Shown: positions 25,056 to 34,751, numbered from the stretch's first letter. The stretch is 64,000 nucleotides of DNA from Pseudomonadales bacterium (GCA_024234615.1 JACKNY010000002.1:496001-560000), one strand, 5' to 3'. Program-made: numbers and translations. Notes: generated by a model from the letters alone, not told the origin.

Positions 25056-27505
25056 CTTTGGGTACCGTATACCTGAAAGGTTAAGTTTGAACTCAGGAAC
25101 AAATCATTATCCAAGCCAATACCGTGAATTTCTCCCTGCACCGAACTGCGAAAATCAAATTCAAGCACCGTATTCGCGGTCACCGTGTAAGGGAAATTGA
25201 TCTTCTGCCAACGGTTACCCACTAACCGTATCGTCGCTCCGCCATCTTCTACCGTCACGGTACCCGTGCCATCCTCAGAACTGACATAGACCGATGGTGG
25301 GTTACTATTAAAGCTGATACCTGGATTAACCGGCGCCGCAGCGACAGTAACCGTAAAACTCTGAGTATCGGAGCCGGCACTGTTGGTGGCCTGAATGGTC
25401 ACTGCATGAACCCCTTCCTGACCCGCCTGTGGTGTCCAACTGATGAGGCCGTTATTGATGGTCATGCCCGTGGGCGCGGCAGTCAAGGTATAGCTGATCG
25501 GGGCGGTGCCGCTCGCTTCCACCCGGCTGTCGGCGTCATAGCTATAGGCCGTATTCACCGTGGCTGTCGTATTCGGCGTCGAGGTAATGGCAGGCGCAAT
25601 TGGCGTCGGTGGCGGCGGCACGTTCTCGTACACTCGCACATTGCTAAACGAGCTTTCGCCTATCACATTGATATCGTCATCCATTACAAAGAACAAATAT
25701 TGCATCACTCCCGTATAGTGCTGCCCAATAGGTATCACAAAATGCTGGAGGCCAAGACCGGAATAATTGGCATAAGTTGAGATGCCCGTATTTTGAGTTC
25801 CATAGAGTCTGAATATTTTGCTCACATCAAGCTGTGAGTAATTGGCCATGCCAATACCGTGAATCTCTCCCTCCTGGCTACTACTGAAATCAAACTCTAA
25901 CACTGTGTCTGGCGTAATAACGTATGGAAAGTCTATCTTCTTCCACCGATTCCCATTAATCCGTAAGGTCACACCATTATTTTCAATCGCAACAGTACCG
26001 GATATATCCTCTGTGAGGACAAAGGGTGTGACTGGCTGTTGATTGAAATTGATAACAGGATAACTCGGTGCCGCTATAACGTTAATAGTAAAGCTTTGTG
26101 TATCGTTACCTGCCGCGTTACTAGCAATAATTTGCACAGGCTGATTACCTTCCTGGCCAGGCTGGGGTATCCAACTCACCAAACCCGTTTCGCTAACCGT
26201 CATCCCTGTAGGCCCATTATTCAAACTAAATGTAATAGGGTTACTACCTGCAGCACTGGCGCGATTGTCTGCATCATATATGTAGGGCAACCCTACTCTG
26301 GCAGTAATGGACGGCACAGAAGTGAATAGTGGAACTGGGGTAAATGAGCCAATACATTGCGCTGCATTCACCGAAGGGCCAATTTGATTTCGGCTACACT
26401 GGGAAAACGAGGTGCTGCCATTAATAATCGGATTCATTAAATATATGCCTGGCGTTGACGCACATGCCGAACCCGACTCATTATCATGCGGAGCGCCAAA
26501 GTTATGTCCAAATTCGTGCGCTGCGATCAAAGCACCAAATGCGCCATTGCCGCCAGCCTGAGTTAACCCAACTCCGTAGCTGTGACAAAGCCTATTCAAA
26601 TAAGCAATTCCTACCGTATTGCCACTCAAGTTTTTACCTGTGAATAGATGCGCAAGGCCAGGATTCCCGACTTGGCTATTCACATATGCCTGGAAGTTGC
26701 TTAATAAATTAAGTGGATCTGTGGAGGTAAGGGAGCCATTACTGCTAAGCTGCATTATGTTCGTAATATTAATATGTACGCCAATTTGCTCTGAGAAAAT
26801 ACCGTCCACAATGTTCATTTGCGACATCACTTCTTCAGTGACATTCCCCGCAACTGAAGACGCATATTCAGTGTCTGTGACAATAACAACATTAATTTCT
26901 AGTGTTGCAGAAGATGCAGCTACCGCATTAGGCACCGCAGTCTCTAACTCTTCCACCAGTGCCTGGTAGCCAGAAGCCATATTCGTTGCACCGCTAACAT
27001 GCATTCCACAGGTGCCGTTACTTTCGACTGAAGAGGACTTATAAATTACGCGATCGGTTTTAATAGTTCGAGACTTGAGGTCACCTCGCGTTTCTGTGTA
27101 TACCAATTTATCCTGTACTGACTCGACCGAATCAATAAGAAACAGCTCTGACCCGTCAAAAAATGCTCCGTTGTATTTGCCCCTTACTTTACTGATACGA
27201 GCCCAAGAACCTGGAACGTTCGCGAGCTCCCCAGAATACAGCTCAACGTTTTTTATTTTTTCTGGATTTTGAAACTGATTCAGCAGCTTTTCGTTTTTTT
27301 GCAGCACCAACCGAAAGGGCACGCCATAAGCAAAAATCGCTAATTCTAACCCTTGTGACCCTTGTACTTGTTCCGAAATGATTATTGGCCGTACATCAGA
27401 GTACCGAACATCTGAGGACGCCGCAGCAACTGTGGCAAACGCACACTGTAAACAGAGATTAAAAATGAAAAATCCAAATAATATCTTACGTTTTATTGGC
27501 CTCAT
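24965..27505 (-). CDS. Secreted M12B (reprolysin-like) metalloprotease, 5' intact part
   Basis: 846 codons open before the first frame break near 25010. Signal peptide (about 1-29), propeptide with a possible Cys-switch (TCGMHV, about 165-170), and a catalytic domain with the zinc motif HEFGHNFGAPHD at 330-341 and a Met-turn (YLMNP). Then He_PIG Ig-like and beta-rich modules: a diverged pair first, then the first of the near-identical copies. The beta module (NGVTLRINGNRWKKIDFPY..., EIHGIG, YTGVMQYLFF) resembles modules appended to secreted polysaccharide- and protein-degrading enzymes of marine bacteria. If the array were in frame the protein would be about 1860 residues (21926-27505). Likely an extracellular protease with surface- or substrate-binding repeats. 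Confidence 0.85.
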   Translation of the reverse strand: MRPIKRKILFGFFIFNLCLQCAFATVAAASSDVRYSDVRPIIISEQVQGSQGLELAIFAYGVPFRLVLQKNEKLLNQFQNPEKIKNVELYSGELANVPGSWARISKVRGKYNGAFFDGSELFLIDSVESVQDKLVYTETRGDLKSRTIKTDRVIYKSSSVESNGTCGMHVSGATNMASGYQALVEELETAVPNAVAASSATLEINVVIVTDTEYASSVAGNVTEEVMSQMNIVDGIFSEQIGVHINITNIMQLSSNGSLTSTDPLNLLSNFQAYVNSQVGNPGLAHLFTGKNLSGNTVGIAYLNRLCHSYGVGLTQAGGNGAFGALIAAHEFGHNFGAPHDNESGSACASTPGIYLMNPIINGSTSFSQCSRNQIGPSVNAAQCIGSFTPVPLFTSVPSITARVGLPYIYDADNRASAAGSNPITFSLNNGPTGMTVSETGLVSWIPQPGQEGNQPVQIIASNAAGNDTQSFTINVIAAPSYPVINFNQQPVTPFVLTEDISGTVAIENNGVTLRINGNRWKKIDFPYVITPDTVLEFDFSSSQEGEIHGIGMANYSQLDVSKIFRLYGTQNTGISTYANYSGLGLQHFVIPIGQHYTGVMQYLFFVMDDDINVIGESSFSNVRVYENVPPPPTPIAPAITSTPNTTATVNTAYSYDADSRVEASGTAPISYTLTAAPTGMTINNGLISWTPQAGQEGVHAVTIQATNSAGSDTQSFTVTVAAAPVNPGISFNSNPPSVYVSSEDGTGTVTVEDGGATIRLVGNRWQKINFPYTVTANTVLEFDFRSSVQGEIHGIGLDNDLFLSSNLTFQVYGTQSWGLLNYANYTGGGRTSIMYMIRWVSITRE

Positions 27506-28096
27506 TCTACACCCTATTTAAAAATCCGGTTTTGATGCCCCTGGCGATCTTATTTCAAACGACAGTGCTGGGGCAGAGTAAATACAGTATAACTATTGAT
27601 AAAAAGTATAGTCGTTAACTCTCAAATTCCCACAGCTCTTAAGTCGAAGACAGCTGATATCAGACTTTCGTATTTTTGAGTTTTAACTTTATCTAATTAA
27701 TACAAGCTAGATTCGTGCCAACCTGTATCCAAATACTGGCTGACAAAAAGGTCAACTTCCAAAAATTCATCTAGAACCAACTATAACGCATTTGAAACGT
27801 TGTTATTTTTCACGAAAGGAAAGCAATACTTTGATTTATAATAATAATTTTCGTCGGCCCAGCCCCGCACCTTCGTTATTTCACATACCAAGCTGGCGAT
27901 ATCACTTTTTTAAAATTACAAAATTGCGGCCGCCGTTCTCAAAAATAAATAGTTTCTCCGAATTTAACGCCGCCAATAACACTTATGTAAAAAATATCGA
28001 CATTAGGGCGATGAAAATTTATTTTCACTCAAAGTATAAAGTTTCCGACAATTTTTTCAGTAACTCTATCAACCTTGGATTTTCGACCCTGGTTAA
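27506..28096. other. Intergenic region upstream of the metalloprotease
   Basis: 591 bp, AT-rich. It carries the metalloprotease promoter region on the minus strand and the downstream end of the oxygenase gene. A 102-codon plus-strand frame at 27792-28100 has no recognisable protein features and I do not consider it a gene. No terminator or repeat stands out. Confidence 0.5.
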
Positions 28097-28753
28097 TTAG
28101 TACCAAGCCCTGCCAACACCTCTATCCCTAAACCATTTTGTGATAATAATCTTAGTCCCCTCTTCAACTGGTAGACCTTGGTGCACCGTACTTCTGTTAG
28201 GTTCTCCGTTTATGTGAAGATTATTCCAAATAACCGCCCGGCCTAGTTTTGGAGAAATAGTCACATCCAAATCAACAAATTTAGTACCGCCTCCCTTTGC
28301 AACCTCAGTGAGGTAGACCATGAATGTCCACGTTCTTTGGCCTCCTTTGCTGACATCGGTTAAATTAAAGTAATCCCGATGTGCTTTATATTCCTCCTGA
28401 ATTTCATATTTCTGAACTTGGATATCTTCCGAGTAGGGTAGCCGGATACCCATACATTTTGCGATTTTGTCTTCTATTGATTTAATGAACGGGTTATCAA
28501 GCTTATATAAATGGCATGTTTTACTGGTTCGAAACCCCAAATCCTCTAGATATCCTTCTGTGGTGGAATACTCAAACCGAGGTTGACTAAGAGCAACTAT
28601 TTGCTCGCATTCTGTTGGCGAGAGAAAATCATCAATGCTGTAAAGCTGCATTTGATTTTTTTCAACGACGTTAAGTTTTAGTTTCGGAAAATTTTTTCCT
28701 GGGACCAAAGCTGCAGATTTTTTATAACTGAGTGATGCTTTTTTTTCAGACAT
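28097..28753 (-). CDS. 2OG-Fe(II) oxygenase, prolyl 4-hydroxylase type
   Basis: 218 residues. Iron ligands H125 and D127 (AHRDYF) and H191 (NRSTVHQG), with the 2-oxoglutarate lysine K201 (GTKIIITKWFR), are in the order and spacing of the P4Hc family. GQRTWTFMVYLTEVAKGGGTKF is the conserved double-strand core. No signal peptide, so probably cytoplasmic. Substrate unknown: bacterial members hydroxylate proline in peptides, EF-Tu or free-standing proteins. It is next to, but separated by 166 bp from, the fimbrial operon on the same strand. Confidence 0.9.
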   Translation of the reverse strand: MSEKKASLSYKKSAALVPGKNFPKLKLNVVEKNQMQLYSIDDFLSPTECEQIVALSQPRFEYSTTEGYLEDLGFRTSKTCHLYKLDNPFIKSIEDKIAKCMGIRLPYSEDIQVQKYEIQEEYKAHRDYFNLTDVSKGGQRTWTFMVYLTEVAKGGGTKFVDLDVTISPKLGRAVIWNNLHINGEPNRSTVHQGLPVEEGTKIIITKWFRDRGVGRAWY

Positions 28754-28919
28754 TTAAATGCTCTATACCAAAATGGATACAAAACACACAAATGGGTGGA
28801 TATGTTATCGACACCAAATGTCAGAAAACATATGAGTGCGAGCTATAGAGTGACCTCTATTTGCTCGCCGCTACAAGTAGAATAGCCAAATGCAAATTAG
28901 TTTTAGGGATTATACTAGA

Positions 28920-29495
28920 TTATTTGGCTGGATAAATCTTATCTGGAGCAGCAGCAAGCAGTTTTACTGAGCCTTCATAATTTCCTACTGGCTTGGATTC
29001 GCCAGATCGTAGCCAACTAACAGTCACATAGACATTACGTCTAAAATTTGTCGCGTCTATGGTTCTAAAGGTTACGTAGTCACTCTTCCTAGCATTTAGG
29101 CTGCCATCAATTGTGTGTCTTTCATTTTTAAAATCAACTAGCTCCCAGTTTTTTCCTGCCACCGAATAGCCGTCAATAACTTCAATTCGACATCCTTTAG
29201 ATGAGTCTAATTGCACACCAGATGAATCATGCACATCATTTTTTAGGTTCAAATCCGAAACTAAACAGCTCAAATTTACTTGATCCGTTTCAGCTTCAAT
29301 CCAAAACTCAAAGGTCGCTTCCAATCCATCTCTTTTTAAGTCTCCGGCATTCACAATCTCACTCACTGCGCGAACTGTGACTTCTGGCGTAGGCTCATTG
29401 GCATGACTAAATGAATCTGGAGTCTCCGCTTGTCCTAAAGAGGTAACTCCAAGGAAAATTGATAGAAAAAAATACTGAAACTTTGTCATATTCAT
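28920..29495 (-). CDS. Secreted protein of the fimbrial operon, possible minor subunit
   Basis: 191 residues, signal peptide (about 1-24, cleavage near GQAE). Beta-rich mature part with a Cys pair (LSCLVSD and GCRIEV), as in pilins of chaperone-usher systems. Its ATG overlaps the usher stop codon (TAATG), so it is translationally coupled and is the last gene of the operon. No family recognised. A minor or tip subunit is the natural inference from position and fold, but nothing proves it. Confidence 0.8.
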   Translation of the reverse strand: MNMTKFQYFFLSIFLGVTSLGQAETPDSFSHANEPTPEVTVRAVSEIVNAGDLKRDGLEATFEFWIEAETDQVNLSCLVSDLNLKNDVHDSSGVQLDSSKGCRIEVIDGYSVAGKNWELVDFKNERHTIDGSLNARKSDYVTFRTIDATNFRRNVYVTVSWLRSGESKPVGNYEGSVKLLAAAPDKIYPAK

Positions 29496-32400
29496 TAGAG
29501 ATCAAAGCCTATACTATCGAACAACAGTTGCTCAAAATTTTCTGACCCTAATGCAGCATCAAAATTAATACTTTCCTTGATGAGAGGAATGTCCAGATCG
29601 AACTCTCCCACATTGTAATCCCCGCGTTGGATACGCTCTAACTCTCTATCACTGATGATCTTCGCTAACAACGGTTGAACCTCAAGCTCCTGAAACTCTT
29701 CCGTACCGCTTATTACTAATTCGCGAGATCGATCCAACAACAATAATTTTTTATCAATTGTTTTTGGATCAACCTGTAATGAATACCTGCCTGGAATGGA
29801 ATCAAGATAAAAACTACCGTCGTTACCAGTTACTGACTCACCAACAGTTTTTCCTGATTGGTCGGTTAGATATACTCTCGCGCCAACGATAGGCTCATAG
29901 CCACTTAAATTCTCCTGACGCTGTCCCTGTAACTTGCCAGCAACCGACACGAGCGGCGCCACACCAAAATTAACTTCAGTATAAGCACCACGTTCAAGAA
30001 AGGCGGTTTGTAAACCATGGGTTGGCTTATAGTGTGCAGGTATTGTTTCTTCGTTTAAGAATAATCTGAGTTCATCCTGGTTCAGCTGTTTGCTGACGGA
30101 AAAAAGTCCTTGTTCATTCGTCATCATGCCGCCATGAGATCCCTCGGAAAGCACCCCAATATCCGGAACACCAGGTTCACCTGGGTCATATTGGGCATTA
30201 CCATTCTGATCCAAATAGACTCTACCTTTAACACCACCATACTCTGGATTTAAGTAGCTGGTAGCGCGAGATACTTTATAACCACTACCGCTGTTCGCAA
30301 AAAGGCTTTCCATGCTAACGTCTATAAAAATGCCAAACCCTCTGTTTTGGTCATACTCTGAAGTAAGGCTAATTCTGTTTCCGCGATTATTATTAAGCGA
30401 GAAGTTCAACCTGTTACGAATGTAATAGGAGTCCACCCATGAATCATGCCCGACCTCAGTTGAGAGTCCAATGAATTTATCCTGCAATCCCAGCGGCATC
30501 CATCCTAAATCTTCAAATAGCATACCTCTCCAATCATGATCCACTGAAACCCGCCGTGAGTAATCACCATTTTCAGACCAATCAAAAGTAAGGCGATGCT
30601 CGCCTGCAAACACTTTCGCCAAAGATACCTGCATACTTTCCGTACTTGCTAAATCAAGATTACCGTCCACCGTAACACCATTAAACAACTGCGAATGGCC
30701 GTAACCTAAACGTCCGGATTGTGCTCCTTGCTTCCTAACTGCCAGATAAAAAGACGGGAAATCAAAGTTTGCTCCCACCGTTAACTGGGTTACTTCATCG
30801 TTTTCATTCGGTGTAAAACGATTGGCAGACAAATAAAATGCAGAATATGGTATTGTTTTTGTTGTCAGCGTTAAATTTTGGAAACCCAGTGTATTGGTGG
30901 TTTCATTGTCTCGTTCCAGGTTATCACTGATCTCGCCAACCGTTCCATCAAGATTAAACCAAGCATTATTTCGCCATGTACCTCTAACGCTATACCCCTC
31001 ACGATCTTGCAACTCGGCAGAAACACCGTTAAAAAACCCATTATCATAACGAAAATACTGTGCGGAGAAATCAAGCCCTTGAAATGGATACCAATTTCCC
31101 CTAACTCTGGCTCCCATACCATCAAAAGACATATCTTTTTGTAATTCACTGCTACCAAAGCTTTGTGCGAGGTCTGCCGAAAGCATGAGGTTTGAAAAAG
31201 CCAGCCAAGATACTTCTGTGCCAATATGGCTACTTTGATCCGCATATGTTCGCACGCTGGACTCAAACTGGTTTCTGGCATGAATGCCGGTTTGATGGGC
31301 AAGTGTTGCTCCCAAAGTAACTCGTGAATTCAAGCCGTAGAGTACACGTCCACCAGCCATTATGCCGTCGGCACCCCATTCTAATCTATTACGATCCGTC
31401 CCCATCCCGCCGATGTAAACCAATTGGCCTTCTGGTAATAAGCTGTCACCTCGAATGGTTGACTTATCCAGGGTAATCTCAGTCCCGTTAGGCTCTTTGA
31501 TTTCAATTTTTATATCAACGAGGCTACCACTGGGAATCGATACATCAGCAAACTCGTAAGTACCATAACCCGCCGGTAACGCAGGGTCTTCCCGAACAAT
31601 AATTGTTTCGACAACTCTATTGTTAATAACCAATTCAACGACCGAACCTTCTTCTGCGGTACCGGTGTAACTTTTCGTTTTTACAAAATTACGAAAATTT
31701 CCAAAACTTTGACTCTTTTCCGAATCCTGTCCGCCTAACGCGAAAGTACCGCTGGCCCTGACACCCGTTAGATTTATAAAAGGGAAGGCCAAATCATTTA
31801 AGGAAAAGCCAGCATCACCCAATGATAATTCATGATTATCATAGGTTCGAGTCCAGTCAAAACGCGAAGGAATGCTATAGTCTCGATCAGGCTTAGTAAA
31901 ACCAGCATGTTGCTGATAAGACAAACTGGATTGATCAAAATTTAATCGATACCGTCCTCCTCCAAAATGTCCCCAAATTGATTCTGAGAAGGATGCGTTG
32001 AGAGCTGTCCCAGAAAGGTCAGTATATCGAGAACTATAATTCGCTCGAGTTTTTACAAAACCCACCAACGGTTTATCTGGCGAGGCCGCACCATGCGCTT
32101 CGGGCATACCAATTGGCGCTACAGTAGCTGCGGACAAACCACGAAAACGCTCATATTGCTTTTCCCAGATGGCAAATGAATGATCTGACGCTGCATTATA
32201 GGCATAGTTAGACTCATCCCAAGCCAAAGAAATATCAAATATTTCGGCTGCTACTGCTGCGGGGACATATACTTCCCTGGCACCTGTTATATCGGAAATA
32301 CCAGTGATAAACCTGATCTTTTGTCGGCTTCCATTGAGCTCCATGGCACCGCTATTAAGATCCAAATTAACCTCAGAACCCCAATCTGTTTGAATAACTA

Positions 32401-32983
32401 ATCTATCCGTTTGAGCTAAAATTCTTACCTCAAAGCGTTCAAGAAGCCTTATAAGAGGCAAATAACGCGAGCCATCTTCTGCAATCGCTAAATCAAGGTC
32501 ATCAATTCTGATACCTTCCCAAGCGCCTCGGCCAGTAAGGACGAATTGAGCCACTTCAGTTTCCGCATATCCACTTGAGAAATATTCACCCGGCAATATG
32601 AGCGCTGCATCACCGGCTTTTAAACCAACAGTCTTTACAACATTTGACTGCTCTGCGTTACCTTTATTTTGTGTTATTTCGCCTGGTAACGGCTGGTCTG
32701 ACAGGAGTGGGAGAGCGCTTTTATTGAGGTTTAATTTTTCTTGCAATACGACATTTGCCAACTCGAGCGGAGCCCCACTCTTATCGTTTTCATTCACTTG
32801 AGTTGTGTTGGCAGAAATAGGTTGCTCGTTAAAAACTCGAGCAGAAGGATCTAATAAAAATTGCTGGTTATCGAAAAGTAGGTCATCAGAAGACATTGCT
32901 CGCGACGCAAACAAAGCAAGGGCAACGAAAGTAGACTCTCGAAGCACTTTATAGCTAATTATGTTTTTTATACGAACTCGCAT
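29495..32983 (-). CDS. Outer-membrane usher of the alternative (CS1/TcfC) chaperone-usher class
   Basis: 1162 residues. A signal peptide (about 1-31) and an N-terminal periplasmic domain precede the beta-barrel with a DWTRTYDNHELSLGDAGF segment and RASGTFALGG, typical of TcfC/CooC-type ushers. A plug/E-set-like segment (VVELVINNRVVETIIV) is present. The C-terminal part has two carboxypeptidase-regulatory-like modules (GRVYLDQNGNAQYDPGE; ARVYLTDQSGKTVG), longer than in enterobacterial CooC (about 870), which accounts for the extra length. Secretes and assembles the two pilins. It begins 18 nt after the chaperone stop. Confidence 0.92.
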   Translation of the reverse strand: MRVRIKNIISYKVLRESTFVALALFASRAMSSDDLLFDNQQFLLDPSARVFNEQPISANTTQVNENDKSGAPLELANVVLQEKLNLNKSALPLLSDQPLPGEITQNKGNAEQSNVVKTVGLKAGDAALILPGEYFSSGYAETEVAQFVLTGRGAWEGIRIDDLDLAIAEDGSRYLPLIRLLERFEVRILAQTDRLVIQTDWGSEVNLDLNSGAMELNGSRQKIRFITGISDITGAREVYVPAAVAAEIFDISLAWDESNYAYNAASDHSFAIWEKQYERFRGLSAATVAPIGMPEAHGAASPDKPLVGFVKTRANYSSRYTDLSGTALNASFSESIWGHFGGGRYRLNFDQSSLSYQQHAGFTKPDRDYSIPSRFDWTRTYDNHELSLGDAGFSLNDLAFPFINLTGVRASGTFALGGQDSEKSQSFGNFRNFVKTKSYTGTAEEGSVVELVINNRVVETIIVREDPALPAGYGTYEFADVSIPSGSLVDIKIEIKEPNGTEITLDKSTIRGDSLLPEGQLVYIGGMGTDRNRLEWGADGIMAGGRVLYGLNSRVTLGATLAHQTGIHARNQFESSVRTYADQSSHIGTEVSWLAFSNLMLSADLAQSFGSSELQKDMSFDGMGARVRGNWYPFQGLDFSAQYFRYDNGFFNGVSAELQDREGYSVRGTWRNNAWFNLDGTVGEISDNLERDNETTNTLGFQNLTLTTKTIPYSAFYLSANRFTPNENDEVTQLTVGANFDFPSFYLAVRKQGAQSGRLGYGHSQLFNGVTVDGNLDLASTESMQVSLAKVFAGEHRLTFDWSENGDYSRRVSVDHDWRGMLFEDLGWMPLGLQDKFIGLSTEVGHDSWVDSYYIRNRLNFSLNNNRGNRISLTSEYDQNRGFGIFIDVSMESLFANSGSGYKVSRATSYLNPEYGGVKGRVYLDQNGNAQYDPGEPGVPDIGVLSEGSHGGMMTNEQGLFSVSKQLNQDELRLFLNEETIPAHYKPTHGLQTAFLERGAYTEVNFGVAPLVSVAGKLQGQRQENLSGYEPIVGARVYLTDQSGKTVGESVTGNDGSFYLDSIPGRYSLQVDPKTIDKKLLLLDRSRELVISGTEEFQELEVQPLLAKIISDRELERIQRGDYNVGEFDLDIPLIKESINFDAALGSENFEQLLFDSIGFDL

Positions 32984-33001
32984 TGCCTGTCTAATTCCGT
33001 T

Positions 33002-33829
33002 TTAACGATTAAAGGTAAGTTCTTTAGTTAGTTTTTCCTTTAGATCGGGTGCGAAATACTCAATATGCATCGCATATTGTCCGGGCTCTATTTCGGGGCT
33101 CAATTTAGTTAAGTACTCACGCTTCATTTCCGGCAAGATTACGCCACCTGACAGCTTATCCTCATGCACAGTCTCGCCACTTTTGGATGTTAGCTTGTAT
33201 TTGCCTGAAAGAAACAAAGCGCCATTACTAAGATTGGCAATTACAATTTTTAATAATTGCTGCCCATCAACATCGCCTTTTTCTAATTTCACGTTCTCTA
33301 TCTCGCCTTTATAACTAAGCTCGCCAACAGCGGCGTACATAGGAACTAAAATGGATTGCGCAAAGTTGATAGTAAGATTTGTTTCGTCAAGCTTTTGAGT
33401 ATGCGCTACTGGCACAAGCGACTCTAGCTCCATAACTCCCCAATAATGACCATTTTCTGCCTTTACTCTTGGAATGATGGTGTAACGCACTGTACGCTTA
33501 CTATTCGGCGCCAAGGCAAATTCTTTTGGATTAAATTTTATCCAAGATGCCAGAGAATTTGCATCAGGCTTCATCACAGAAAAAGAACCATCTTCGTGGA
33601 AGACAAAATGATTAGCTTTAACACGGTAACGCTCTTCTGTATCGCCCGTATTAGCAATTTCAAACTTTCCAGACACTCTTCTTTTACCAGAATCCATCTT
33701 TACGCTAACAAATGATGGGGTCAAAGAAATGCCCGCCAGGGATAACTGTGGCAACAATAAAAATAATGTTCCCAGAACGATAGCGCGTAAACTCAAGGTT
33801 ATCGTTGGGAAATGTGAAGTAAAAATCAT
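33002..33829 (-). CDS. Periplasmic pilus assembly chaperone, CS1 type
   Basis: About 275 residues from the ATG at 33829 (MIFTSH); an in-frame ATG at 33844 is possible. Signal peptide ending LSLAG, then two Ig-like domains: ISLTPSFVSVKMDSGKRRVSGKFEIANTGD and LAPNSKRTVRYTIIPR, with the G1-like strand NFAQSILVPMY. It donates a strand to pilin subunits and delivers them to the usher. It lacks the classical PapD FGS/FGL motifs, as expected in this alternative family. Confidence 0.9.
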   Translation of the reverse strand: MIFTSHFPTITLSLRAIVLGTLFLLLPQLSLAGISLTPSFVSVKMDSGKRRVSGKFEIANTGDTEERYRVKANHFVFHEDGSFSVMKPDANSLASWIKFNPKEFALAPNSKRTVRYTIIPRVKAENGHYWGVMELESLVPVAHTQKLDETNLTINFAQSILVPMYAAVGELSYKGEIENVKLEKGDVDGQQLLKIVIANLSNGALFLSGKYKLTSKSGETVHEDKLSGGVILPEMKREYLTKLSPEIEPGQYAMHIEYFAPDLKEKLTKELTFNR

Positions 33830-33992
33830 ATTAAATCCGTCCAAATTTTAAAATTAGTATTTTCATGGTTAACTACTTTACTGCTGCCCCTAAGGATAGC
33901 TCAATTAAACCGAGAGGCGCGTTTAAAAACGCAAATCTATACTATAATTAAATTTGGGCGGCCAACCTCCGTCCGACCTGCTCACTAAACGT

Positions 33993-34034
33993 GAAAAAGG
34001 AGTCCAATGCCCTTTTCAATTAACATTGGACTCC
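33993..34034 (-). terminator. Terminator/attenuator between pilin 1 and the chaperone
   Basis: An 11-bp perfect stem GGAGTCCAATG / CATTGGACTCC with a 14-nt loop. On the minus strand it is followed by TTTTT. It lies 40 nt after the pilin 1 stop and 160 nt before the chaperone start, so partial read-through would make pilin mRNA far more abundant than chaperone and usher mRNA. Confidence 0.85.
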
Positions 34035-34073
34035 GCAGGTTCACGCACTACTATTTAACTAGTAGTTTGTGGT

Positions 34074-34751
34074 TTATGCACCATTACCACCGTACATTGC
34101 ATAAACACGCATAAAGCCCATGTAATCGCCTTGAGCTTTTTCTGGATCCGTGTTGGTCCAATGCAGCTTACAGCTTACCCACTGAGTAGGCTCTTGGGTT
34201 CCGGCGTGGAAAGTAACAAAATTGGTTTGTTTGAATTCCCAGTTACCGTCCTGTAGCAACACACCAGAGTATGCTGCAGAACCGCCACCACCACTTTGAT
34301 CCTGAGACAGGCTAGCAGTGATAGTTCCTGGAGCAGCTGTATCCAGTGGGATCGGCAATGTGTTGAAATCGCCAGCTACCGCTGGGTTAACACCACCTTT
34401 GTACAGATCAGTTCCGGCACAGGCGAATTTGTTAACCTGAACGTTAGAGTGAATCAGCCAATGACCAGTTGCCCAGAAAGCGCTGCCATCAGCAGAGCGA
34501 TAAGCACCATAAGTTTGGCCATAAGCGATTCCGCCTAAAGTTCCACCGTTAGTGTTGCTGCCTGGATCATTCGCCGCATCGCTTTGGCTTCCAGAAGGGG
34601 CAGTACCACCACCAGTAGAACCACCACCGATAGTGATGGAAGGAGGGACTACAGCGTTGATTTTAGCAGTATCGTTAGCACCTGCATTTACTTCGGTTGT
34701 AAAGCTAGCAGCCATAGCAACGGCTGCAGCGATCAAGGTAAGTTTTCTCAT
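34074..34751 (-). CDS. Putative major fimbrial subunit, pilin 1
   Basis: 225 residues from the ATG at 34751 (MRKLTLIAAA), which has TAGGAG 9 nt upstream; an ATG at 34775 is in frame but unlikely. Signal peptide ending VNAGA. Gly/Ser-rich N-terminal part (SGSQSDAANDPGSNT). A Cys pair in the rest (NKFACAGTDL, WVSCKLHW), and the mature protein is beta-rich. Strong similarity to pilin 2 in WLIHSN-QVNKFAC-GTDLYKG and its C-terminal half. I recognise no named pilin family; assignment rests on the operon. Confidence 0.8.
   Translation of the reverse strand: MRKLTLIAAAVAMAASFTTEVNAGANDTAKINAVVPPSITIGGGSTGGGTAPSGSQSDAANDPGSNTNGGTLGGIAYGQTYGAYRSADGSAFWATGHWLIHSNVQVNKFACAGTDLYKGGVNPAVAGDFNTLPIPLDTAAPGTITASLSQDQSGGGGSAAYSGVLLQDGNWEFKQTNFVTFHAGTQEPTQWVSCKLHWTNTDPEKAQGDYMGFMRVYAMYGGNGA

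Larger units (their letters stand above)
21930..25621 (-). repeat. Tandem array of five nearly identical ~737-bp coding repeats
   Basis: Anchor GTTCTCGTACACTCGCAC occurs at 22669, 23405, 24141, 24885 and 25622, with a variant at 21931. Spacings are 738, 736, 736, 744 and 737 bp. Each unit encodes about 246 residues: a He_PIG Ig-like domain and a beta-rich ~140-residue module. Copies are close to identical except for clustered indels. A sixth, clearly diverged copy of the same unit lies upstream at about 25622-26335 within the intact part of the gene. Confidence 0.95.

Noticed and set aside
21930..25621. Possible CRISPR array
   Set aside because: The period is about 737 bp and the units are wholly coding repeats with no unique spacers.
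27792..28100. 102-codon plus-strand ORF in the gap before the metalloprotease
   Set aside because: No protein features, low-complexity AT-rich sequence, no ribosome site that I can defend.
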